Shown one piece after another: positions 14,930 to 25,180 of a stretch of DNA of 64,000 nucleotides (within the stretch, counting starts at the first letter, position 1; every line of letters begins with the position of its first letter). The DNA comes from Crotophaga sulcirostris (Eukaryota; Chordata; Aves; Cuculiformes; Crotophagidae). The notes below the pieces were generated by a model that was not told the DNA's origin, ran no database searches, and saw only the letters and a list, made by a program, of their open reading frames with translations. The stretch spans positions 1,050,972-1,114,971 of the forward strand of contig VYZB01000193.1 of the NCBI GenBank assembly GCA_013397455.1, written 5' to 3'. Position numbers and translations under genes: made by a program.

Positions 14930-16150
14930 CAGAAAATTACTGTAATTTGTTAGGGTGGGCAGAATCCAGCAGCCCAACAGAGGTAAGGTTGCTGCAGCTC
15001 CATGCCCCCAGATCCAACCAGCACTGAGACTAAGCATGTATTCCCAGTAGGTCCACATGCAAATATTTGTATAGCACGTAGATACACATATACATGACCA
15101 GATCAACACAGCCAGACACACAGAGCAGTCACAAGAATACCAGTAGTTTCTTCCTGATAGTCTCTCCTGCGAAGCAGGATGGAGTTCTGCTAGTACGTAT
15201 GCACGTATGTACAAAGTGAATCCCTCCAGCAGCTTGGCTTAGACATATCATCTGCCTTGGAGCTGTCTCTGGATCCTGGCAACTGGGCATGTAGGCCACC
15301 AAGTCTTCAGCCCCACTCTACTTGCTGGAATAGACCCCCCCGCACATATGTGCATACACACATACCGAGCTCCACAGTAAATCACAGAATCATTTTGTTG
15401 AAAAAGACCTTTGAGATCATCGCGTCCAACTGTACCTGCCCACTACTAAACAATATCTCTGACCTACCTCATCTACCCGTCTTTTAAACACCTCCAGGGA
15501 TGGTGACTCAATCACTTCCCTGTGCAGCCTGATAGCTAATCCAGCGCCTGATAACCCTCTCAGTGAACAAATTTTTCCTGATATCCAATGATGACATGAC
15601 AATGGTCAGATGACCAGGACTCCCTTGACTCCTTCCAACAGTCAGCTCCTCCTGGGGTGCCACCCTCAAAGACAGATACACATATAGCTCTCAGACCACT
15701 CTATCCACTCAATGGATAGCCTAGTTTGGTGCTCTCTAGCACTCATATACCCTATCACACACCCTCACTCACTGTAGTCACTGGCACCACAGACACGCAG
15801 ACCTCTGACTCCTGATCACAGCCCAGCTGCTTGCCCTTAAGCCCACTTATTCTGGTCTCTCCAGCTTCTTGTACCATCTACATCCAGGCCCTCCAACCTG
15901 TGGTCTGTCTCTTGGTGCTGGCACTTAGACCCCATACTCACATATACCTATGTAATACAGTCACTCAGCCAGGAAAATAGAAACACAGTTTATTAAGAAG
16001 AAAGGACATACTGCTGTTCAGGCCCAGGACACAACCAGAAAAATATATTGAACAGCTTTTCAATCACAGGTGAGTTCTCATATTGTAATTACAAGACTCA
16101 GATAAAAGATCTAGTTCCGTGCTAGAGAAAGCCAGCAATGCATAGAAACA
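14930..16150 (-). repeat. Possible degraded LTR-type repeat interrupted by CR1
   Basis: Composition is unlike the neighbours, with C/T- and CA-rich text, and it is split by a CR1 at 15381-15592. On the minus strand an AATAAA occurs in TTAATAAACTGTGTTTC (about 15979-15995), as at an LTR R region. No LTR ends or coding relics were recognised. It could be an unclassified old insertion. Confidence 0.3.
15381..15592 (-). mobile_element. CR1 LINE, 3' fragment
   Basis: Inverted tail ATCACAGAATCATTTTGTTG, then AAAAAGACCTTTGAGATCAT, CACCTCCAGGGATGGTGACT and AATTTTTCCTGATATCCA. About 210 bp, 5'-truncated. Confidence 0.92.
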
Positions 16151-17054
16151 TGGTACTTTGCTAGTGCATAATCAGGAACCAACCAAGCATTTTTATTTCA
16201 AGTCACAGTGCTTATGTAGCACTACCTCAGAACTTTCATCACAACAGGCTGAGACTGTTTTGGGCACTTACAATTAACATGCTGATGGCTATCTGCAGTC
16301 CTACTACAAGATGGCCCGAAGACCTGATATTCAGAGAACTACAGCGGCCAGACTCTATGAGACATTGGCTGGGTAGTTCTGCAGATAGGACATTTTACTA
16401 CCAACACAAGTAAATTCAGTTTCTTTGAAAGCTTGTCTTCACAGAAGAAGGCTTCAGTTTTCTTACTCTGAAATATAAAGAAGTCCTCTTATATACATAA
16501 AAGCATGCTTTCCTTTACAGTTCTAAAAATTTAGGTTGATTCATCAAGTGACGAAGCAGAAGAAAGCTTCTCTGAGCAGTGACGTATCAAAGACTTTGGA
16601 GAAAAATGCATCTCTCTTGAGACTTGTATTTACCTTTTTTGCCAACATAGCAATAGAAACATACGTCCCTAATGAGTCAATGTTTGTGTCAACAACAGGG
16701 TTATTTTGCTAATAAAATGTAAGCTGCTTCCCAAACAAAAAAATTTGTCTTACCAAAAAAGATATTTATTTCTAAATCCATAAAATTACATCTTGCTTAC
16801 AGTGCAGAACTACATATCTATTAGCTGAGGATGTGATAATTTTTTAGTCTTTGCCAAGTTACGCATAAAAGTAACATTTTTGAGCATAAAGCAAGACTGT
16901 CTTTTCTAGTCAGAATATAATATGATGAAACGCACTTTCCACATTCTAAACTAATCTGCTAATCCATTCATGTCCTGTTACCAGATTGAACACCCTACTC
17001 TTTTTTCAATTTAAAACAGTCAAAGCAGAAATGAGCAAACCTCTGCAACTGTTT

Positions 17055-17064
17055 GAAACTGAAA
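17055..17064 (+). promoter_or_regulatory. IRF/ISRE-type element upstream of the interferon relic
   Basis: GAAACTGAAA fits the GAAANNGAAA core bound by interferon regulatory factors. It lies about 210 bp before the leader ATG, on the same strand. A TATA-like GATAAAAAA follows at 17094-17102. The spacing is what a virus-inducible type I interferon promoter would show; function is not shown. Confidence 0.5.
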
Positions 17065-17263
17065 TCAACAGTAAACTTTAACCAGATCATGGTTGATAAA
17101 AAATGCAGTTCCTACAGAATAAGTAATACCCACCCTGTCATAGAGTGGAAATAAATTCAGAGACATGAAAGAAAACCATGCAAGCACAAACAAGACAACC
17201 AAGAAACTGCAAGTTTATGGATCTGCAAAAGCCCAGGAAAGTAGTGCTGACTACTTCATCAGC

Positions 17264-17840
17264 ATGACCATCTTGGTTTTGAGACCTTTACTGCAAGTTT
17301 GCATTATACTGGCATTAAACACCGAAATCTCGCCTCCAGTTTGCCTTTTCTAAGGAATCAAAATGAACCATCACAACATGAACTTTCTGTAGAAAATGAA
17401 TGGCCATTTTTCTCAATAATGTCTCAGCAAAACAACTGATTTCAGATTCCCCATGAAGATTACCAGGGTTGCACAGAAGAATGTCACACTGATCATCTAT
17501 GAGTTCTTCCAACAGATCTTCAAACTGTTTAGCTAAAATCTTCCTGTGGATTGGAATACAAACCATATTGAGAAATTCCAAAGTGGAATTCATCAGCAAC
17601 TTGAAGAGTTAGAGATATGTTTGTCAGAAGAGCTATCAGAAGGAGGAAATAGCTTCCAAACATGGATCTTAACAAGCATTACACCCAGCGTGAAAAAGTA
17701 CTTCCAAAGAATCATCAACTTCTTAAACGATTGGTAATATAGTTACTGTTCCTGGGAAGCAGTTTGAACGGAACTGACAACATGCCTTGTAATTTTTAAG
17801 AGCTTTATGAAAAAAACCGACAAATCACAAAGAGGTAACA
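17264..17840 (+). pseudogene. IFNK: Type I interferon relic, IFNK position, six in-frame stops
   Basis: One frame runs from a leader-like ATG at 17264 (hydrophobic core RPLLQVCIILAL) through interferon helices A to F without an indel. Landmarks that fit the family: FRFP then IIYEFFQQIFKLFS (17480-17533); EKFQSGIHQQLEELEICL (helix C/D, 17570-17623); KKYFQRIINFLNDW (helix E, about 17693-17734); YSYCSWEAV then TELTTCLVIFKSFMKK (helix F, 17738-17812). Cysteine codons at 17342, 17420, 17618 and 17747 have the spacing of the two type I disulfides. Stops lie at 17351 (TAA), 17390 (TAG), 17417 (TAA), 17534 (TAA), 17735 (TAA) and 17765 (TGA). Its place and strand beside C9orf72 match IFNK. It could instead be another type I interferon copy, or an orphan copy of a gene that is intact elsewhere. 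Interferons are secreted antiviral cytokines acting through IFNAR1/2; this copy cannot make one. Confidence 0.88.
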
Positions 17841-17929
17841 TCTTCAATTTTTGGGTTCTGTGTAAGAACCTGATAATTTTCCCCTCTGTGATACGTTTTT
17901 TTAATCTCCACTCGTTCATCATTTTCTAA

Positions 17930-20900
17930 TTGATAACTGTGGTTTGTTTTCAAAAAGCATCTAGTGCTATTGAATTAAACATGCAGAGTACTCAAGTGAA
18001 GGGGCACTTGTTATCACCGCTTCTGCAGAAGATAAACGCTTTGAAAAACAAGTGGATATTGCTCCTCCTTGTTCTATCTTTGCACTATGAGAAAAGTTTT
18101 GTAGTCTTTCCACAGAATATGTCAATTGTTTTATGACCTGAAACTCTTGCATTTGGACACAGCATAGAGTTTACTTTTGTGTAATTTCAGTAATGCAGAA
18201 AAAAGTACAAGATGCAGACACGCATAAGAAAGACAGACCTGCCTGGAGTCCTGTATGCTACAAAGATCTTAATTTACAAAACGGATGAGAATTTAACATG
18301 ACTTAGACCTTTTTAAACTAAAAAAAATCATAGGTAGACCTTCTGAGCTAAAGAAGTCAATTCCCAGCTTTGATCTTTATTTTGATAGCAGACTCATTTC
18401 TATATCCCTGGGGATATAAAATCTATTTTTCTATACAAAATATTCAATAACTACAGCATGGAACTTTCAGGATATGTTGATTCACCATGCTACATAAAGT
18501 ATGTATCTGTCCTATCTGGTTTGAGTTCATAAGCAGGCAGGATTAATCTAAAAATGTTTACTAAATAGACACAAATACATACAAATTTCTTCTGTTCCCT
18601 TCCCACCTTTCTTCCCCAGATGCAGGTAGGGCCAAGTAGTGCTTCAAATCAGCATCTTCATACTCCAAGTCTCAGTACCATTCTGTGTACATTAGAAGAC
18701 TGGATGAGTTCTGACATGGATTTTTTCCCATCTCAGATTTCCAAGCATATCTGATTCCTACAATATGATTATCATAAATTGAACATGTTGAATCAGAATG
18801 TAAGAGGGAAAGAGTCAAAATATTTCTGTGACTATATGGAACTGGGAAAGAAAAAGGGAACACTCTGAAGAAAAAAAAAATCAATACACTGTTTGAATGG
18901 AGTCTCAACAATTTGTCTGAGAAGTCTGAGGGCTGGACAGCAACTTTAGATTCATGTCTTTCCTTTATTTAAACAGAACATATATTTCAAAATCTCTTCC
19001 TACTTTAGAGAAAAAAAAATAAAGAAAAAATCCACAATAATTCTGCCAGGAATGCAACAACAGGATAGTTACACCTGCCTAATTTTAGGCATCTAACTTA
19101 GACATTGAGCTAAGGAGATCAGGCCACCCACCTCACTCTCACGTGTTCCTATTTTACAGGAACAGTGGGAGCAGAGAATGGGTTTCAGGCTCCAGCATAC
19201 ATCTACATTCAATCACCAATGTAAAAGCTCAGTTCTTTAACTGGTTATATAAGGAACATAAGATCAGTTTGGTTGATGGCAGCAAAATATGTCCAAGCAC
19301 ATTTAATTCTGAACTTTTCTAAAAATTTAATTTGCTGCTTTTAATGTACAGTTACTATAGGGAATTAATACAGCCCAATTTTAGATACCCAGCTTAAGGA
19401 AGCTGCTGCACTGAAGCCCATGATCTTGAGGTTTCCTTGTGCAGAATGCATCATGCAAGATGATGTCAAGTTGTATCCGTGTACCTATATCTATGATGGA
19501 CATACTTCTCTTTGCTCATATCTGCACTTAGATTTCAGGTTCTGAAAAGGCAAGAGTCAACACAGACTTCAGCAGATATGACTGGACACAACCTTAGACA
19601 TCCTACTGGATCCCATAAATTCTTCATGGATCAGAGCAGGTTTTGTTTCAGTAATAACAGCACCATGAGCAAAAGCCCATCCCCCGGCAATGGAAACATT
19701 CACTTCGTTCAGCTGCTCTTCTCAGGACCAACTTTCATGAACGTAAAGCAGATATGCCTATTAACTCATGCATGCTTTATTGTCAATTGTGACTTGCGTT
19801 TCAAGGCGCAGGTGAGTTACTTTTCAAAGCGGGTAAATAGAGAGATTGTAAAGCCGTACACTCAGTAGGTGATAATTTGAGGTATCCCAGTGAGCTTCAG
19901 GGACTGTTGTCAGCTAAGTATTTACAGTGAACAGCTGCTTAAGAACTGCCTGTGATGGCTTTCTGCAAAAAATCTTAGCTATACAAGTTAAAGTTAATTA
20001 TATCATGCAGAAGAAAAAAAGATGTTACGGTAGACAATATGGTTTTCACATTTCCCATCTGGAATTCAATGTTAACCCTCAATAAGGATATATATGCAAC
20101 TGTGGAAAGAGTTGCCCTGCCTGGAACTGAATATGGTCTTCTACTATCTGAAGTCAAATAAGTTTAAATCTTGACCTTTTTGCTTACAAGGGTATAAGTA
20201 CTGCACTATTCTGTGAAAAATTCTAAACTGCAGTTGTTACATGTAACTTTTACAATTAAACTTTTTGTAACTTTTGTAACTCTCTATGATTACTGTAATT
20301 GGAGACACAAAGAAACAAAACCATGTCTACTGAAGTTTTTTCAGACTGTTGTTTTTGACATCACTGTGGATACAAAGCACTTCAATATCTACCTTAGCAA
20401 GAATTCTATTACCATTGTCAGTGGGTACTTACACACAAGAACAAAGGGAAAAAAGACACTACAATGAGAAATTAAAAATTGTATTTTAAGACTCTTAAGA
20501 ACTAGCACAGATATTCAAAGTCACTTAACATTTCCTTTAAGAAATTGACTATGTTCCAAGATCCTCTAACTGGACAGTTTGTTTATGATTTTCCTGGGTA
20601 AAAGAAGGAAAAGCAGAAGTCTGTATTTTTCAGGAAAGCACCATCTGAATTGTTCACTGCTAGCATTTGTACCATGTTGTATTGGTCAATGAAAGGCTGG
20701 GACACTCTGAAATATAGACAGCTGTGAGATGGAAAAGACAAACTGCAGTTCTCCCAAGACTTACAGCCGGAGTAAGAAATGCATTACCAAAGAGTGAAAA
20801 ATAAATTGGAACGTCATTTCTTACAGACCTTAGCCACACTACTTTGAGAGTATCACCCAGCCAAGCTGTCAAGCCTCCCAAGCAAATTTAAATACCTGTT

Positions 20901-23766
20901 CAGCATGCCCTCTAGTCCCTGATTTAGAAACTGTACTCATCTATCTGCTAGCATTTGTTTTAAAATTTCAGAACTGCATAATTATGATAGATATATTTTC
21001 AATTTTTGTACCTCAAATGGTAGTAAGTGTAAAACTACAAAACCAAAAATCCTAAACCAACTCCCACTACAGTGTGAAAGACTTGTCTTTAAGATAGGAG
21101 AGGTCCTGCACATTACTAGACCCAGAATTTGCTAGTCTTTCTGCATTAGAAACTTTCACCTTTTGATAGTATGAGGGTATGTTCGATCACCATACAAAAT
21201 CAGAAAATGCTTTTCTTTTTCCTGATGGTGTTGGTGCAGTAAGAAAACATACTCAACAGCAAAAGCAGCAGATATTTTAAATTAAATCCGAACATAGATT
21301 TCCTAGATCAAACAGAACTTGCAAAGTCTTTACTGAAGAGTCCCCTGCTCTTAAAAAAGTTTGTTTTCATTTGATTAGCCCTTTTTATCTTTTTGGGGTA
21401 AACCAACCTGAAGCTATTGTTCACAAGACAAGATGACCCAGGTTTATACCCTCTCTTCCTCCCTTCCCCATTTTTCAATCCCACATTCTTGTCCTACTCT
21501 AACATTTGTTGAACCTTTTCCTGATCTTGGCAGATAAACAGGAAATCATTCAAACAAAAAAAACAAACAAACAAACAAACAAAATCCATACTTTCATTGC
21601 AAGGTAAATATTTAAAGTAAAGCAGGGAAAAATGCTCACTACATATGAGAACCACCACAAAAGAGAAAGGAGAGTGCGACAGCAACACTGCTTTACAACC
21701 AAAGGAGCAGTGAGCAAAACCTCCTCTTCCCTTGTTATCTGGTACAAACCTCCTTAAAGGAGCCTCTCAGTTACTCTGTATGACTGACTGCTAGATCTTC
21801 AGCCATACCCACAGTTCATTCATCAGTTTTTTTCCTTTAATACACAAATATGTTAATTACCCATCACCAAAGAAGCTTAATGCAGTAGTAAGCTGGTAAT
21901 TTCTCTGGAAGTAAATTTAATTGTACAGTAGTTAGCATTAAAATTCCAGTTATATCTCACTCGTCTCATCATATCTTCATCTTACCACACAGACCTAAGT
22001 CCCTGGCTCAGAAGAAGCTCACAAGACTCATATCTGCCAAATGTACTACTGAATCATCCAATCTTGAGATAATATCCTAAAACGGAAAAATTAAAATAAC
22101 ATTATATTTTGTCTCTGAACTACTCTCAAGTTTTCAGGCCCAAGTCACAATAAAGACCAAATATTAAACAATGAACAGTACTGTATTTTTCATGTGACAT
22201 TTTTAAACAATTGTCCATCCAAATGACTCTGTGATCCATGCTCCCAGGACACTTGGTCCTCTCTGCTTCTCTTGGTTTCTGTTCCAGAACACAAGTACCC
22301 TCCTCAGGGATCTCAAGCGACCCCGAGTACTTTGCTGGCAGTTCATAAAGAAACATTTATCATAAGAGAAATATCAGCAAAGGAGCTGAAGCAATTTGGT
22401 CCAGTTCCATGTTTCCTGTTACTAATACACTCTAAGCAGCAACAGCTACTATACTAGCACTGTGGCAAACAGCATTAAATCAGCATTCCAAGCTGCTTGA
22501 TGCCAAACAGCATCAAGCTATTCTGCATCCATCTCCTTTTGCTCTTCAGTGCCTTCTGTAACTCAGTACTGCTCTTTTCTCTACCCCATGGAGGGGAGAA
22601 GCAAAATTGTCACTAATGTTGATGCATGCAGAAGAGTCGACAAATCTTATAATAACATGTTTTGTTATGGTGGAAGAAGGGGTAACAGGCTCTCTCTCCA
22701 TCTACCTGCTGCAAAGCATGTCGCATAAACTCTCCAATCTGACAAGAACATCTGGAAGAGTTTCTCATCAGCATCCCTCATTAGATACAAATTATATCTG
22801 TGTGTTAAAACACAACTGGAGAACAGAAACAATCCTGCTGTCTATATAAGAAACTATTGCAATCTAAGCAGCGGCGAGAAGGCTCCTGAACCATGCTGTA
22901 TCTGTCCGATAACCACACAGGTAACCTGTTCGTGCTCTGACTTGGTTTAGGACACACACCTGTACCAACGAGAACATTTTGTTTATGAAAGCTGCCCACA
23001 ACCAGCCGCAGATCAGGTAGATCTGCCTATCAAGTGGGAGCAATAATGACCCCACATCTTCAAATGCAGGCTGGCAGTTGTCTTGCCAGAAGAAAAACAC
23101 ATGATCTGCAGTCCTGCAAGCAGGAGTCTCCAGGAGACCCTGCCAACCAGAAGCCCTCTGTGCTTGCATCGTAGTTGTCTCTTTTAAGCCAGCTGTGGGG
23201 ACTTCAAGAATTTGTTGGTCCTCACACCAGCAATGACTCATTTCTCCACAACAAGCCCTGGGTCAACCTCTGAGAGAGCAGCTGTCAAGGCTGTCATGCT
23301 GTGATGCTGCAAAGACTTGCAGAGATTTCAAATCCTATGTTCCACTAGTGAAGAAGGAGTTTAACACAAACCATTCTTCACTGAGCAACACTACAAGCTA
23401 AAAGCAAAAAAATCTGGTGCCCTGAGCACCATCACTCTCTGCAGCTAAAAGACTTGCCAGAGGAGTTGCACGGCAAGTTTCTAACTTCATCCCAAACATT
23501 AAAAGGGCTGGAGCAATGCTGCCGTTTTTAATGGGCTGTGCCTCAGCGTTTGCCATGCCCGCACAAAACTCCCAGCCTGTGGTGCTGAGGCTCCCATCCC
23601 TTTGCCCAGTACGGGGACAACAGGACAAGCAGGATCTCACCGCCCCGCATCACAGCGAGCGGAAGGCAGTAGGGCGAGCAGGCTGGGAGGGGGACACCTT
23701 ACCGGGTTTGCAAAAATAGGGTGGAAGGGGAAAGACAATCCAAACCCAAGCCTGACGATGACGATT
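17930..23766. other. Non-coding between interferon relic and GC island
   Basis: AT-rich, no exon or mobile element recognised apart from an (AAAC)n tract. A 118-codon plus-strand frame at 19512 and a 125-codon minus-strand frame at 22864 look like chance. Confidence 0.6.
21553..21584. repeat. (AAAC)n microsatellite
   Basis: About five AAAC/CAAA units after an A-run. Confidence 0.9.
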
Positions 23767-23955
23767 AGACATGAGGAAGAAATTCTTCACGACGAGGGGG
23801 CAAAGGCTGCCCAGGGAAGCTGTGGCTGCCCCCTCCCTGGAGGTGCCCAAGGCCAGGCTGGATGGGCCTGGAGCAGCCTGGGGCGGTGGGAGGTGTTGGG
23901 ATTGGAAGCGGATGACCTTTAAGGTCCCTTCCAACCCAAACCGTCCTGAGATTCC
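23767..23955 (+). mobile_element. CR1 LINE, 3' fragment at the edge of the GC island
   Basis: GACATGAGGAAGAAATTCTT, TGCCCAGGGAAGCTGTGG and CCTTTAAGGTCCCTTCCAAC are the CR1 3' end. GC-rich copy, about 190 bp, directly beside the probable MOB3B island. Confidence 0.93.
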
Positions 23956-24341
23956 CTGGCTAGGTGCCTCCTCCTTTCTGCCTTTGCCCTGCGGCAGGAG
24001 CCCCCCACGCCGCGCCCAGGTGTGCCCCGACCCCCGCCGCTGCCAGCCACGCACCGTGCAACAGGTCTGCAGAGCCGGCGGGGTCCCCGCGCCACACCCG
24101 GCCAACCCCTGGGGCCCGGGGGCGGGAAGCGAGCACGGAGCCACCGCCCTGACGGGGGAAGCCCCTGGGAAAGGCACCTTCCCGCGGGCTCCGGGCCAGC
24201 CGGCTGCGCTCCCTACGCAGAGCCAGGGACCGTCCCGTCCCGTCCCACCCGCTGTTCCGCGTGGGACAGGGGGTGGAAGGCGGGTTCCCCCCGCCACCCC
24301 TGCCTTACCTCCTCCCGCCCGGCTGCCTCCCTCGCCGGGCA

Positions 24342-24749
24342 NNNNNNNNNNNNNNNNNNNNNNNNNNNNNNNNNNNNNNNNNNNNNNNNNNNNNNNNNNN
24401 NNNNNNNNNNNNNNNNNNNNNNNNNNNNNNNNNNNNNNNNNNNNNNNNNNNNNNNNNNNNNNNNNNNNNNNNNNNNNNNNNNNNNNNNNNNNNNNNNNNN
24501 NNNNNNNNNNNNNNNNNNNNNNNNNNNNNNNNNNNNNNNNNNNNNNNNNNNNNNNNNNNNNNNNNNNNNNNNNNNNNNNNNNNNNNNNNNNNNNNNNNNN
24601 NNNNNNNNNNNNNNNNNNNNNNNNNNNNNNNNNNNNNNNNNNNNNNNNNNNNNNNNNNNNNNNNNNNNNNNNNNNNNNNNNNNNNNNNNNNNNNNNNNNN
24701 NNNNNNNNNNNNNNNNNNNNNNNNNNNNNNNNNNNNNNNNNNNNNNNNN
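24342..24749. other. Assembly gap (408 N)
   Basis: A run of N flanked by GC-rich sequence on the left and a CT-rich tract on the right, the usual setting for lost avian promoter sequence. Open frames spanning it are meaningless. Confidence 1.
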
Positions 24750-24806
24750 CTCCCTTCTTCCCTCTCTTTCCCTCTCTCTCCCTCCTTCCCTCTCTCTCTC
24801 TCTCAC
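24750..24806. repeat. Polypyrimidine (CT/CCT) tract at the gap edge
   Basis: An almost pure C/T run on the plus strand (GA on the minus strand) directly after the gap. Probably continues into it. Confidence 0.9.
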
Positions 24807-24930
24807 CCCTGTGAGGGGCAAACCCCTTCCCCATGGATGCTGGGGAGAAGTTAATCCACTTACAAGCGCCAAGTGGAAAACTTAACTCAGGTCAGGCAAC
24901 AAATGTGGAACTTTGACCTGCCATGGGGCA

Positions 24931-25180
24931 TGGAATAATAGAACTGCCTGGTTGGAAAAGACCTTTGAGATCATCAAGTCCAGCTACACCTGTCCATTAC
25001 TAAACCATATACCTGAGCACTTCATCTACCCGTCTTCGAAACACCTCCAGGGATGGTGACTCAACCACCTCCCTGGGCAGCTGTGCCCCCTGGTGCTCCC
25101 CTGGTGCAACTTGAGACCATTTCTACCACTTGTTAGCTGGGAGAAAAGACCAACCAACACCCACCTTCCTACACCACCAC
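24931..25180 (-). mobile_element. CR1 LINE, 3' fragment with a small internal deletion
   Basis: GGTTGGAAAAGACCTTTGAG, CACCTCCAGGGATGGTGACT, then a jump to CCCCTGGTGCAACTTGAGAC and GGGAGAAAAGACCAACC. 5'-truncated. Confidence 0.92.

Larger units (their letters stand above)
6402..17054. other. Non-coding, probable MOB3B intron 1 with repeats
   Basis: Apart from the CR1 copies, LTR fragment and unclassified repeat listed separately, nothing is recognisable. Short open frames show no family signature. Confidence 0.5.
23960..24830 (-). promoter_or_regulatory. MOB3B: GC-rich island, probable MOB3B promoter and untranslated exon 1
   Basis: GC-rich sequence from 23960 to the gap at 24342, then a pyrimidine-rich flank after it. 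A minus-strand donor AG|GTAAGG (exon end 24309, intron from 24308) would end a first exon whose body lies in the gap. The assignment rests on synteny: in human, MOB3B is on the C9orf72 strand, its promoter lies between IFNK and C9orf72, and IFNK is inside its first intron. No MOB3B coding exon is present to confirm it. Confidence 0.45.

Noticed and set aside
14903..15214. 103-codon minus-strand frame with many Cys and Trp
   Set aside because: Lies in the C/T-rich unclassified repeat; no signal, domain or homologue recognised.
17315..17599. 94-codon minus-strand frame opposite the interferon relic
   Set aside because: It is the reverse of the interferon coding text; the family landmarks are on the plus strand.
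1..24308. Searched for MOB3B coding exons (Mob1/phocein zinc-binding residues) on the minus strand
   Set aside because: No open frame carries the Mob family pattern, so the coding exons must lie outside the window.
23650..24885. Long open frames of 197-394 codons around 24 kb
   Set aside because: They run through 408 N and are open only because N has no stops. The flanks are CR1 and GC-rich promoter sequence.
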